64,000 nt of DNA from Narthecium ossifragum (GCA_963920575.1 OY986973.1:558001-622000); one strand, 5' to 3'. Positions 36,036 to 46,940 are shown, counted from the first letter of the stretch. Numbers and translations are program-made. The notes: generated from the sequence alone by a model not told the origin.

Positions 36036-36146
36036 TAGCGTCATCATCAGCTTCCTATCCTATCTCTATTTTGATATGATTTTATATCATTCTATAATAT
36101 AAGGAATCGGTTTTTGTCTTATTCACCAAGCAGTTTTCATTGTATT

Positions 36147-36836
36147 TGTTGGGAAATCCCTCCCCATGAGAGACGTCGATGAGAAACGCCGAGTACGCGA
36201 GGTGCTGGAAAAACAAAAGTGCATGAAGACAAAGGATCGATATTCTGCTTAGAAGAGATCGATCCTTCGCTTGGAAGGATCTATCCTTTACTTGTAAGAG
36301 ATCGATCCTCTCAGTCCGGATCTCATGATAGAGAGCTGTGTTGGAAAGGATCGATCCTCTCATACGTTCTTCCCATGACAGAGAGCATGTTTGTGGATGA
36401 TCGATCCTCATCCTCAAGAGGATCGATCATCGTCGGGATGATCAATTCTACGTAATGAAAGGATCGATCCTTTCATTCAAGAAGATCGATCCTTTGCGGC
36501 ATCCAGGCTAAAATCATGGGTCCAGATTAATCCGAGTGTGGGTTAATTAGTGGATATAAATAGGGTTGGGGTGTAACCCTAATGAGGAGTCTTGATATCA
36601 AAAACCCTAGAGAGAGAGGTCTGGGGGGCTTGATAGAAAGTTGGGCATTCTAGAGTGAATGTATATGGGAGAGATAAGAGATCAAGTCTTGTAAATCTCC
36701 TACATATTGAAGTTTTCTCTCTGCCCGTGGTTTTTCCTTTGCGGTAATTTACCGAAAGGTTTTCCACGTTAAACTGGTGTCTCCTCCTATTCTATTGTTT
36801 TTCCATCTTGGTTTCATCCCCGTCGAATCCCTAACA
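36147..36836 (+). mobile_element. 690-bp solo LTR, family B, probably copia type
   Basis: TGTTGGGAAATCC...GAATCCCTAACA, flanked by GTATT at 36142-36146 and 36837-36841. No PBS or internal region is present. The segment TTTACCGAAAGGTTTTCCACG resembles the R/U5 part of plant copia LTRs. Its U3 half carries GATCGATC pairs like those of family A, although the rest is unrelated by eye. Confidence 0.9.
36235..36491. repeat. GATCGATC pairs in the family B solo LTR
   Basis: Octamers or one-mismatch variants start at 36235, 36257, 36278, 36300, 36349, 36399, 36421, 36462 and 36484. Spacings of 22, 21, 22, 22 (36399-36421) and 22 (36462-36484) bp reproduce the period seen in family A. Confidence 0.9.
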
Positions 36837-36841
36837 GTATT

Positions 36842-38472
36842 GATTCCCAATAATGCCAAAAGTTTTAAAACTTAAACATATTTAGTGGATAAGTAATGCG
36901 TTTTCATTTCCCTATCATATTCTCTATTCCTAAATTAAAAGAATATCACTGAAAAATATTACCCAACAAATTCTCTGTTCCTAAACTCGTTTCATATTTC
37001 ATTCCCTAAATTTTAACAGATTCCCTAGTTATAGGGAATGAGATTGGTTTTACAGAATGACATACGGAATGAGTTTAAAATTAGAGAGTTTGTTGTATGA
37101 CGTTTTTTAATAATATTTTTTAAATATAAGGATAGGAATGGGACAGTGAACATGTTGATAATGCTCTAACGGACGGCCTGTTTTCATTTCTTTACTTAGA
37201 GTTTGATTGTGTTGGGTTTGTTTCTTTGTAATAAGGTCGCTAATAGCTAGCTAGGGGAGAGGTGGCATAAACGAACACTTGTTCATCTCGTGACCCTTGT
37301 TTAGTATCTGTGAGAATAAAATTTGGTCTCTGTTTCGTGTGAGAGAAGGGATCGCTTGCCTAATTAAGTTTCGTTTTATAATCATCGTTGTCGTGTTCGC
37401 TCGTCGGTTGCTTTTATTTGAGCATTAGGTGCCACTGAACAGGCTGATTGACAATTATGTATGCTTATTTTACAATCTCATCATTCCTTGATTATGATTA
37501 AGAAATTAATGTGAGACGTATGAATGAAATGGTTCATATATATCCATAGAATGCCGAGCAACCACTGAAGGCTTGCTACAAGTCAACAAAACTATAGAAA
37601 TGAGACAACTTAATTGGTCTACAAATTATGATCGCAACAATATGCATGTGAACTTGCCATTATAGAAAGGAAACTTTAGCGTGTTAACTAAGTAAGAGAA
37701 TCTAAATCTATATGTCCCCGTGGGAAAATGATTTAGGGTTGTCATTTCCCTCATTTCTCACATGTGAACTCTCCCATGTTCTGGCCGTTGGTACGATGGT
37801 GAGAGAAACGAAATCCCCCGTAATGCCCCTTCAACCGCCATGACTTTTGCCTCAACCACCGAATTAGCTAGCCTGGCCCCTGTCTTGCCATGACCACATT
37901 CGGTGAGCCCAGTCCAGGGAAGCCAGTCCAGTCCGGCCACCCCTTCATCAGTCTACTGCAGGAGAGGTGCCGGGGGAAGGAGAACTGGGAATAGAAGCCG
38001 GCGCCGTGTTCGCGCAATCAAAGGAGAAATCTTGGCAAGGTGATTGTCTTGGCTTTGTCTTATTGTAAGACGGCTAGCCAGCGACAAGAAGAGACTCTTG
38101 ACTATATCTCTATTAATAAATCTGGTTAAATGCTACAATCACGCGTACCCGAAATAAAAGATATTGGAAAATAGGTACCTTTAATTTTTTCCATGCCTAC
38201 AATTTGGCATTTGCATGTGTCTTTAAGACCTATTGCAAATTTGCAATGAAATCATTATATATATATATAAAACAAGCTCGATCAAACAGTCATTTTTCTG
38301 CAGCAAACATTAATTGATCTTTCACCAATTTGCAATCTAGTTTTAGGCCAAAGCATCCATTCAAAGATTCATTAATAACTTTACCCTCATGGAGTCATTA
38401 CATGCATGCCAATATTTATTCTCCAGAGATCTAGCATGGTCATCATGTGATCTCTAGTGAGGGCGCTGCCCC
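36842..38472. other. Intergenic region before the PR-1 array
   Basis: AT-rich. Contains a LINE RNase H remnant at 37758-37940. From about 38011 the sequence (GCGCAATCAAAGGAGAAATC) is the duplicated 3' flank of the PR-1 genes, found again near 39751 and 41236. Confidence 0.6.
37758..37940 (-). pseudogene. LINE RNase H-like remnant
   Basis: Minus-strand translation has ANSVVEAKVMAVEGALRGI, matching the start of plant LINE RNase H domains. No boundaries or tail were recognised. Confidence 0.6.
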
Positions 38473-38976
38473 CTACTGCCCTACATAGGGCATAGTTGGA
38501 GTTTTATAGTTGCAGGAGACGATGACGTTGTCGCCGTTGCTGCACACTACTCGCGCGCAGCCGATGCTCGTCACGTCCTTCCACACTATCGCCAAGTAAT
38601 GCCCGCATTCTTGTCCCTCGGCGCAGGTGTCGCTGCCGCGGTCGTAGTACTGTTTCTCCGACACCCAGTAAGCCACGACCTCAGCCGCGCCGTAGTCGCC
38701 CCGCCAGCCCCAGAAGAGGTTCTCCCCGTACGGCGAGGAGGAGTGCACGAGTTGGCAGCTGTCGATCAACGTATTGGTGTAATTCCGCGCATAGGCAGCC
38801 ACTCTAGCGTCCCATTTCACCGGGCCGACGCCGACCTCCGCGCGAGCCGAGTTGTGAGCCGCGACGTACTCCCGAGGGGTGAACCCGGCGAGGGATGCCT
38901 GAACCATGGCTAGAGCCATGATCAAGCATAGAAAAGTGGAGAGCCGCAGCTTGGATGGAAACATGGAGTTGCACAT
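38473..38976 (-). CDS. PR-1-like secreted CAP protein, copy 1
   Basis: Single exon, 167 residues, starting MCNSMFPSKLRL; an upstream in-frame Met at 39030 is passed over because all paralogues begin at MCN. A signal peptide (to about SLAG) leads to a CAP domain: HNSARAEVGVGPVKWD, SPYGENLFWG, CGHYLAIVW, IGCARVVC and CNYKTP. PR-1 proteins are apoplastic or vacuolar defence proteins that bind sterols. CGHYTQVVW is altered to CGHYLAIVW here. The protein ends MPYVGQ and lacks the usual RPY tail. Neighbours on both sides are paralogues in the same orientation. Expression would be expected to respond to pathogens (family knowledge). Confidence 0.93.
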   Translation of the reverse strand: MCNSMFPSKLRLSTFLCLIMALAMVQASLAGFTPREYVAAHNSARAEVGVGPVKWDARVAAYARNYTNTLIDSCQLVHSSSPYGENLFWGWRGDYGAAEVVAYWVSEKQYYDRGSDTCAEGQECGHYLAIVWKDVTSIGCARVVCSNGDNVIVSCNYKTPTMPYVGQ

Positions 38977-39014
38977 GATGATCTCTCTTTGGTGTTTGTT
39001 AGTTGATGCTTTTG

Positions 39015-39030
39015 GGCTTCTTATAAACAT
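39015..39030 (-). promoter_or_regulatory. TATA element of PR-1 copy 1
   Basis: The sense strand reads GTTTATAAGAAG about 40-55 bp before the ATG. The same TTATAA-containing leader occurs before copy 3 near 40676-40685. Confidence 0.5.
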
Positions 39031-39099
39031 TTGAAGGGAATATTCTTACGTTATCTGTTGTTTGTTAGTTGATGCTGTTGGGGTTCTTTTTAAAATTTG

Positions 39100-39297
39100 T
39101 AGGGCGTAATTCTGCGCATAGGCAGCCACGGTGGCGTCCCACTTCACCGGACCGACGCCGACCTGCGTGGGGGCCGAGTTGTGAGCAGCGACGAAGTCCC
39201 GGTGGCAGAACTTGGCTAGGGATAACTGCGCCCTGGCTAGAGCCACGACGCATAGAGTGGAGAGCAGCAGCTTGGACGGGAACATAGAGTCACACAT
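39100..39297 (-). pseudogene. Truncated PR-1 copy
   Basis: Starts MCDSMFPSKLLLS and follows the PR-1 sequence through the signal peptide, HNSAPTQVGVGPVKWD and YAQNYA, about 66 residues, then diverges. The following bases are not PR-1 coding but a second copy of the PR-1 5' leader (AAATTTTAAAAAGAACCCC, then CATCAACTAACAAACA). The core with the second His, both Glu and all later cysteines is missing, so it cannot fold as a CAP protein. It fits an internal deletion or unequal crossover within the array. Confidence 0.9.
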
Positions 39298-40106
39298 GAT
39301 GAGCTCTCTTTAATTATTTTTTGGGTAAAACCCAGGAGGCAGGGCCTCAAATATTATTCATAAGATTGAAAGATCAAATATCACATACATGAAAGTTGAT
39401 ATAAAGGATAAATCAACAAACCATATTGAAAAGGGGAATATATTTGCTATTTACTTAGCTTAGATACCAAAGCATTCCAGCACCGTTCTAGATCTCCTCT
39501 TGTGAGTAAACAGTAATATTAGCTCTTTTTAATTATTGTTTGTCTGATGGGGAGATGTTGTTGACGCTATTTAGGTTCTTATTGACAGTGAAACGTTCAA
39601 GACAGACGTCGAGATTCACTTACAAAGATTTGAAGGGAATCTTACGTGATCCTGACCGTCGATTCTCATCCGACGATTCGGATCCACTTTCAATAAACTA
39701 ACAATTTAGGAGTATATCCGCCGCCACATATAAACGAAATGCTTGTATTCGCGCAATCACAGGAGAAATCTTGGTGAGGTTTGGCTTTGTTTATTTATGT
39801 CAAGATGGCCAGCCAAGACTCCTTGAAGAACTATGGTTAATTAATGCTACAACCATTAACTAACTAACAAACAAACATGAACTTTTTTTTAATGCCTACT
39901 ATTTACTCCATTAAGACCTATTGCAATGAAATCATAACAAACAGCTCAAACAGGCATTTTTCTGCAGCAAACATTGATCTTTCACCAATTTGCAATCTAA
40001 TTTCAGGCCAATGCATCCATTCAAAGATTCATTAACTTTACCCTCATGGATCCATTACATGCCAATATTTATTGGCCAGAGATCTAGCACGATGATCATG
40101 TGATCT
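39298..40106. other. Spacer in the PR-1 array
   Basis: Part is unique (about 39320-39700). The rest, from about 39751, is duplicated 3' flank of PR-1 matching 38011-38472 and 41236-41593. No gene seen. Confidence 0.7.
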
Positions 40107-40616
40107 CTAGTGAGGGCGCTCCCCTACATAGGGCATAGTTGGAGTTTTATAGTTGCAGGAGACGATGACGTTGTCGCCATTGCTGCATTCCACTCGCGCG
40201 CAGCCGATGCTTGTCACGTTCTGCCACACTATCACCAAGTAATGCCCGCATTCTTGTCCCTCGGCGCAGGTGTTGCTGCCACGGTCGTAGTACTTTTTCT
40301 CCGAACACCAACCGCCCACGACCTCAGCCGCGCCGTAGTCGCCCCGCCAGCCCCATAAGAGGTTCTCGCCGTACGGCGAGCTGGAGTGCACGAGTTGGCA
40401 GCTGTGGATCAAATTCTTGACGTAATTCTGCGCATAGGCAGCCACTCTATCGTCCCATTTCACCGGGCCGACGCCGACCTCGGCACGAGCCTTGTTGTGA
40501 GCGGCGACGTACTCCTGAGGAGAGAACCCGGCTAGGGATGCCTGCACCATGGCTAGAGCCATGATCACGCATAGAAAAGTGGAGTGTGGCTTGGATGGTA
40601 ACATGGAGTTACACAT
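40107..40616 (-). CDS. PR-1-like secreted CAP protein, copy 3
   Basis: Single exon, 169 residues starting MCNSMLPSKPHS, with signal peptide and CAP domain: HNKARAEVGVGPVKWD, SPYGENLLWG, CGHYLVIVW, IGCARVEC and CNYKTP, ending MPYVGERPH. The CGHYTQVVW box is altered to CGHYLVIVW, shared in type with copies 1 and 4. Cysteines of the CAP fold are kept, plus an extra Cys in GWCSEKKYYD where the paralogues have YWVSEKQYYD. Secretion to apoplast or vacuole is likely. Confidence 0.93.
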   Translation of the reverse strand: MCNSMLPSKPHSTFLCVIMALAMVQASLAGFSPQEYVAAHNKARAEVGVGPVKWDDRVAAYAQNYVKNLIHSCQLVHSSSPYGENLLWGWRGDYGAAEVVGGWCSEKKYYDRGSNTCAEGQECGHYLVIVWQNVTSIGCARVECSNGDNVIVSCNYKTPTMPYVGERPH

Positions 40617-40675
40617 GAAGAGCTCTGTTTATTGTTTGTCTGATGGGAGATATGCTGTTGATGCTGTTGGGGGTT

Positions 40676-40685
40676 CTTATAAAAA
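40676..40685 (-). promoter_or_regulatory. TATA element of PR-1 copy 3
   Basis: Sense strand TTTTTATAAGA about 60-70 bp upstream of the ATG, conserved with copy 1. Confidence 0.5.
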
Positions 40686-41593
40686 TTTGAAGGGAATCTT
40701 ACGTTATCTAACGCATGCATGCATGTATACTTAATATACGATATCTACTGCTTGAATACTTACTTTAAGCAGTGCCGATAACTCGTGAATATGTTATTAG
40801 CTAGTCAAGATAATATCCTATATCTACATGTATCTACATGCAGCATATCTGCATATATATATATACTTACATCACTCCGGGTCGTTATTTGATAGCTACA
40901 GCATAACGAAACAATATATATAGGTGAGAATATATATGCGTCCAATATATTGGTGTACCGGCGCTTGCGATAGATTAGGTGTTTAATCATTCATTTATAA
41001 TATATTATACTATCCATCAATCAATCCTATTATATATTGACCAACATTGTACGCTGTAACTATCTTTTTATACGAACTTATCCCATATCATACCAAAACA
41101 CTGTACGTATAAAAAGTTATTCTTAAACCATCTACATAAGTTATACATCCATAAACTATTAAGGCCCCACCCAAGTCAAACAATAGGAATGTTCATTTGT
41201 AATGCACATGCCATGTGCACAAATCTTCATTCTTGGCGCAATCAAAGGAGAAATCTTGGCAAGGTGATTGTCTTGGCTTTGTTTTATTGTATGATGGCCC
41301 GCCATCGAGAGCCTCTTGGTTATTTCACTCTGAAGAAATATGGTTAAATGCTACAATCATGCGTACTAGAGATCAGATGAAAATATTGCCAAAAAGGTGC
41401 TTTCATTCATGCCTACTATTTGCTTCTTTTAAAGACCTTTTGTAATGATTTCATAAGAAACAGCTCAAACAGGCAATTTATTTTAGACCAATGCATCCAT
41501 TCAAAGAATCATTAACTCACCCTCATGGATTCATTACATGTCAATATTTATTCTCCAGAGATCATATGCACGATGATTAGATGTGATCTCTAG
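40686..41593. other. Spacer in the PR-1 array
   Basis: AT-rich upstream region of copy 3, then from about 41236 the duplicated 3' flank of copy 4. No gene seen. Confidence 0.6.
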
Positions 41594-42106
41594 TTAAGGG
41601 TGCTGCCCTACATAGGGCATAGTCGGAGTTTTATAGTTGCAGGAGACGATGACGTTGTCGCCATTGCTGCACACCACTCGCGCGCAGCCGATGCTCGTCA
41701 CATCCTTCCACACTATCGCCAAGTAATGCCCGCATTCTTGTCCCTCGGCGCATGTGTGTCTTCCGCGGTCGTAGTACTGTTTCTCCGACACCCAGTAAGC
41801 CACGACCTCAGCCGCGCCGTAGTCGCCCCGCCAGCCCCAGAAGAGGTTCTCGCCGTACGGACTGCTGGAGTGCACGAGTTGGCAGCAGTGGATCAACCTA
41901 TTGGTGTAATTCCGCGCATAGGCAGCCACTCTGGCGTCCCATTTCACCGGCCCGACGCCGACCGCCGCGCGAGCCGAGTTGTGAGAGGCGACGTAGTCCC
42001 GAGGACGAAACGGGCCGGCTAGGGATGCCTGCACCATGGTTAGAGCCATGACGACGCATAGAAAAGTGGAGAGCCGCAGCTTGGATGGGAACACGGAGTT
42101 ACACAT
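41594..42106 (-). CDS. PR-1-like secreted CAP protein, copy 4
   Basis: Single exon, 170 residues starting MCNSVFPSKLRL. Signal peptide, then [56 protein letters not shown] and CNYKTPTMPYVGQHP. By eye it is closest to copy 1, from which it differs at only some tens of positions, so the two diverged recently. Same orientation and same 3' flank. Confidence 0.93.
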   Translation of the reverse strand: MCNSVFPSKLRLSTFLCVVMALTMVQASLAGPFRPRDYVASHNSARAAVGVGPVKWDARVAAYARNYTNRLIHCCQLVHSSSPYGENLFWGWRGDYGAAEVVAYWVSEKQYYDRGRHTCAEGQECGHYLAIVWKDVTSIGCARVVCSNGDNVIVSCNYKTPTMPYVGQHP

Positions 42107-42409
42107 GATGAGCTCTCAGTTATTGTCTTGTCTGATGGGGAGATGTTGATGCTGTTGGGGTTCTTATTGCCAGTGAAACGTTGCAGACGTTGAGATTCAC
42201 TTACGTATATAGCATGAATACCCATACCCAGCGTGATTAAATCTAACTTTATATATCGATCTCGGCATTTCTTATTGACTTATATTGACACTGGGATATC
42301 ATACCATATTAGTATATTACCATATCATGACAGTACAGTAATCCATCCAGCATATATATCCCTATTCTCATAGAAAGTTGTCTATAGGAATAAAGAATTT
42401 TTCAAAAAG

Positions 42410-42542
42410 AAGTGATTGGGGGTACATGTCACGTAGGCATGTACATGGCCACGTTTAATGCTCCATATCCACTGATCCCCATTACGTAAGTCAATAATAC
42501 ATTACCACGTAAGTCATGTGCAATGTACACACAAATCTTTTT
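42410..42542. repeat. Dispersed duplicate, first copy
   Basis: Shares its order of short blocks (GGTACATGTCACGTAGGCATGT; ATTACGTAAGTCAATAATACATTACC; GTGCAATGTACACACAAATC) with 44934-45082. Probably a flank duplicated along with PR-1 genes. Confidence 0.75.
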
Positions 42543-43641
42543 TTTTTTTTGAAAATAAATTGTTGAATACGTATGTGTGTATATATGTACTAGTTGTGCC
42601 TACTACCACATGGCAGGGTAACCACCAAACCCACCCCAATAATCACCCAATAACTCCCTCCCACTAAACCCCCTCAACTTAGGACAACAAAAATTTCACT
42701 TATAATCATAGCCTCATATAAGGATGATACTATCATATTAGAACTCTTACTATATATGCGACAAATGAATTTAAACATAAATCCACAATGTTGCTTGAAT
42801 ATTAGATAAAAATCAAAATTGACTGGAGTTAAATAGAAGAATCTCTTATCTTAGATTATGAATATATGTTATATATTCATAACTCTTGTTTCCAATGCCG
42901 CTTCAATATCAGCTTGATCTACTATTGATCAAAATAACAGCCGGTGAAGAAGCTTTAAATAAGGGCAGTGGCTATGAAAAGCCGGTAGGTGTGCTCCATA
43001 AATGACGGCGTTTCCTTGTGATTGTCGGTAGTTATACCTTAAATGCCGGCTGTTCTTTTACGTGCACGGAATGAGTCATTAAATGCCGCCGGTGTCTGTA
43101 AAATGCCGGCCGGCAATGAGTCCTTAAAGTCCGCCGTCATTAATTGCTAAGGTGCCGGTATTCATCCTAACTAATTAAACCCCAACTAATCCCCCACTTT
43201 TAACCTTTCTTCCGCGACGGAACGCCGCCCCGAACTCAACGTCGTCGCTATCCGATCCGACCATTCTTCTCCCGGAAGCCACACCCCTTCTCTTCTCCTT
43301 TCTCGACGCAACCAAGCCTCGCTCTCTTAAAACAGAAATGTCATTGATTGTATCCCCCTGAACACTGAGCAGGATAATAGCTCGCTCGATGTCAACTCAA
43401 TAACAAGCAGGGGTCAACACGGACCATATCGGCTTGATTCAGCTTGAATTCAGTTAATCCTGATCAAGACCCAGTGGCATGTGTTAGTCAATGATTTTTC
43501 GTAACGTTTATGAATTTATTAGGTTTAATATATATAAACACATGTTTATTCAAATATATTTTTCGTATTTTTCTCTGAGTTAGAGCCAAGTTTGAGTTCA
43601 AATAGCTGGAATTCAGCTTGCAGGGATCTTGGGTGTATATA

Positions 43642-44024
43642 TGTTACCCAAATCCTAAAACGTCGGCACGACAAGAAAAGCAAGACAAAGAAAAACAAAC
43701 CAAACAAGAACACCAAGATTTACGTGGAAAACCTCTCAGCAAATCACTGAGAGGAAAAATCACGGGACGGAGTAGGATTTTACTATGATTGAAAGTGGAT
43801 TACAATGGTTCTTGTAGATGAGAATAATACCTCTCTCTCTAGGATTTAAAGCAACAAAATGAAGTCCTAAAAAGATCTCTAAACCCTTATTTATATGCCC
43901 CAAGTTAATTAGGATCGGAATTAATCCTAATCGTTCAAAAAACCCCGGCTACAGTGTTTGGATCGATCCATAGTAGGCTTGTATCAATCCACTGTGCGAC
44001 GTCCAAACCAGCTCTCTGTCAACA
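43642..44024 (-). mobile_element. LTR-like segment, probably a degraded copia solo LTR
   Basis: On the minus strand it starts TGTTGACAGAG and ends GGATTTGGGTAACA, with TG...CA ends, and carries CTGAGAGGTTTTCCACGTAAATC like the R/U5 of the LTR at 36147. No target duplication was found, so boundaries are tentative. Near its start it has one GATCGATC (43961) with a degenerate partner. Confidence 0.55.
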
Positions 44025-44506
44025 TGTTTGGGAAAATTTCAGAAAGGTATCGTGTTAAGAGTCTACGTCGCCACAATATTTTTGTTTTGCGTATTACTGA
44101 GTGACGGAGTCTATATAGCTTTGTTTCTTGTGAATAAATGTCAATTGCTCACATCTCAGAGGAGAAAAAACTTGCTGCATGAATATATGTTGTTATTTTC
44201 GTCTATTACCGTTGTTGTATTCTAATCATGAGGGGTCCATCCAGCAAACACGTACTATTACAGCCCGTAGAATATGCTAAAACATATATAATTCAAGCTA
44301 ACGAGGATGTCAATAAAGATCCTTCACAACATTGTCATCGTATTAAGCAAGCTCCTTGTCACCTGGGTTTCCATTCTAAAGGACTTGATCATAGGAGCAT
44401 AAATTGGATTTCAAATCCCATCATTAATGGAATGGTGATTTGTAACTGCTATAAACATTCGATTTTTACATATGCACTTTATAATGACACCTCAACTCAT
44501 ATTTTA

Positions 44507-44665
44507 GGGTGTGTTTGACTTGGATACTGTGCGGTATCCGTGGGATGGTACCCACGGATATCCGCTCATAATGGCGTCCGCTTGGGGAATTCCATGTTTT
44601 TGGAATCCGGCCGAGCGAATCCACATTCTCGGATTCGTCGGGATACTGCGTTGCCAAACATGCCC
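44507..44665. mobile_element. Short MITE
   Basis: About 160 bp with terminal GGGTGTGTTTGACTTGGATAC and the inverted GTATCCC...CAAACATGCCC. Flanking TTTA and TAAA make the exact duplication ambiguous; PIF/Harbinger-like. Confidence 0.65.
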
Positions 44666-44933
44666 TAAAAGAATGAGCTCTTTGATTGAAAAATATATTT
44701 GTCATTTCTGATGCAAAGAACAACATAGTATATATTCGATTATTTGGTAGAAATTCTATAACCACTTGCCCCCCAAAAGATGGAATCTTGGTTCTGTCCT
44801 TGATTGTTAGAATTCTTAATTAACACTCAGGGTTGAACAAATACATCCCTATGCTAGTGGCATCATCGATAATAGTATAATAATAGCCTGTTTGGTTCGA
44901 TTGAAGAGAGAAAGCTATAAGATAAAAGTATAA

Positions 44934-45082
44934 GTGAAGTGATCGGGTACACGTCACGTAGGCATGTGCATCCTACATTGTCACTTTCAACGCTACATAT
45001 CCCCTCACATCCGTTGGTCACCATCACGTAAGTCAAATAATACATGACCACATAAACCATGTGCAATGTGCACACAAATCTT
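44934..45082. repeat. Dispersed duplicate, second copy
   Basis: Matches 42410-42542 as described there. Confidence 0.75.
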
Positions 45083-46376
45083 TTTTCAAGTTATAAATTG
45101 TTGTCGTAATTTGACCGGTGTTTGGTGGAATAATAATGGATGATATACTGATATTTTATGTTTGGAACTTTAGCATATCCATAAGCTGATGGATTTTTAT
45201 ACGGGTAAACTATATACCTACCATATATACAAAGCTCGTCGCATTATTGATTTTTGACACTATTATATTTGCCACCCTTATTATTGTTAAGAAATCTATG
45301 TTTGGAGAATAATAAGGCTGCCAATTAGACTAATTAGTGTGTGTGTCATTTGTCAACTACTGCTCGGTACAGAGCTGGCACGCTTGGAGGAGTCCCTTTC
45401 GGTGTTAGCTTCAGTCCGGTCATTCGGTAGTTGATCGGCAAGCTTCTTATTTCATGGATTCATCAAATGGCCCATCAATTCCTAGAACCCTGTTCTTAGT
45501 TATTTCAGGTCTTATTTCCACTGAGCTATATTTTACTATGGCGAGGGATGCTTATTCCTTGATTATCATGTTTCATTTTCAAAAAATGAAGAACTGTCTA
45601 TAACAATTATAACGATATTAAATTATTCAAGTATTCTTAATACATATTTTCTTGTATTAATATTGTAATTTAGTTTTTAGTTACATATAGTTTAAAGTTA
45701 ACCCATGGGGACTAACATGCATTCATCATAGTGACTTCAATTAAAATACTAGCCTCTAACTAATTAATGGCATGGTTGCTTTTCTTTCTCACAGATGCTC
45801 CAACATAGCATCTGTTATACACCTTATTTCATTTGATCCAGGCCGGCCCAAGTGAAATACCTTATTTCATTTGTTTATTCTAGACACTGGGTGGGCTTGC
45901 TCACAATTATAGACCTGAGGTTTTAGGCTGAGCCAGGCCTGGGCAAAGTTTTTGTTTTAAAAGCCCAGCCCAGCCCAGCCCCGATTTTTATCAGGACTAA
46001 CGAGTTGCCACTATACCAAGTTTCTATCAACCTTATAATGATCATTAATGATCAACGAACATATAAGGCCCTGTTCCTGGATCAGTACTTCTTCAAAAAA
46101 TGCAGAAAAAAAATTCCCAGCGAGTACTTACTCTATATTATTTTTCCTTCCTCTTGAAAAAAAAGCATAATTAAAAGCTCAAATATGTAATATTATATAT
46201 TCTGCATCAAACTTAGATCAATATATACTTTGGCAATTTATTTATAGGTAGTCCATGCAAAAACGCACGTACGTACTCCGTCCTCCTTATGCATGGATAA
46301 TATATTAATCATACATATAAACGCCAATTTTATTCACCATAGATATGGTATGCATGCATGCCTGATATGATGATGT

Positions 46377-46877
46377 CTAGTATGGGCTCTGGCCTACGAC
46401 GTTGCCAGGGGGATTATAGCTGCAGATGATGAAGATGGCGCCACTGTTGCACTTCACTCGCGCGCAGCCGATGCTCGTCGAACTCCGCCACACCACCTGC
46501 GTGTAGTGCCCGCAAACCTGCCCGGCGGCGCAGGTGTTGCTGTTGTGGTCGTAGTACTGTTTCTCCCCCACCCAATCATTGACAGCGTCGGATGCAGTGA
46601 ACTCGGCGCCGGAGCCCCAGAAGATGTTCTCGCCGTAGGGCCCGCCAGAGTGCACGAGCGCGCAGTCGCCGATCCTCTGGTTGGCGTAGTTCTGCGCATA
46701 GGCTGCCACGTTATCGTCCCATGTGACCGGGCCGACGCCGACCTGGGCGCGAGCCGAGTTGTGGGCGTCGACGTAGTCCTGAGGGGAGTTCTGGGCCAGG
46801 GATGCCTGCACCATGGCTAGAGCCATGATGCATAGCAAAGTGGAGGCTACCTTGGATGACAACATAGTGTTACACAT
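46377..46877 (-). CDS. PR-1-type secreted CAP protein, copy 5 (canonical)
   Basis: Single exon, 166 residues starting [12 protein letters not shown]; an upstream in-frame Met at 46952 is passed over by comparison with paralogues. Signal peptide ends near SLAQ. The CAP domain is canonical: [45 protein letters not shown] and [11 protein letters not shown] at the end. The tail resembles the CAPE peptide region of PR-1, though the usual CNY marker is CSYN here. This is the most typical PR-1 of the array and probably the ancestral type. It stands 4.3 kb from the others. Confidence 0.94.
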   Translation of the reverse strand: MCNTMLSSKVASTLLCIMALAMVQASLAQNSPQDYVDAHNSARAQVGVGPVTWDDNVAAYAQNYANQRIGDCALVHSGGPYGENIFWGSGAEFTASDAVNDWVGEKQYYDHNSNTCAAGQVCGHYTQVVWRSSTSIGCARVKCNSGAIFIICSYNPPGNVVGQSPY

Positions 46878-46940
46878 GAAACTCTTGCTCTTTCTTGTTA
46901 ACTTCTTTGATGGGAGAGATGTAGTGGATATTGCTAGGGT

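Larger units (their letters stand above)
42107..46376. other. Large spacer between PR-1 copies 4 and 5
   Basis: AT-rich and gene-free. Holds a segment near 42410-42542 that recurs at 44934-45082 (TCACGTAGGCATGT, CACGTAAGTCA), a piece near 42590-42735 resembling the repeat at 60650-61370 in inverse orientation, an LTR-like segment at 43642-44024 and a MITE at 44507-44665. Confidence 0.6.

Noticed and set aside
38977..39030. Longer PR-1 start at MFIRSPKAST
   Set aside because: This stretch is the TATA-proximal leader shared by paralogues, which all begin at MCN.
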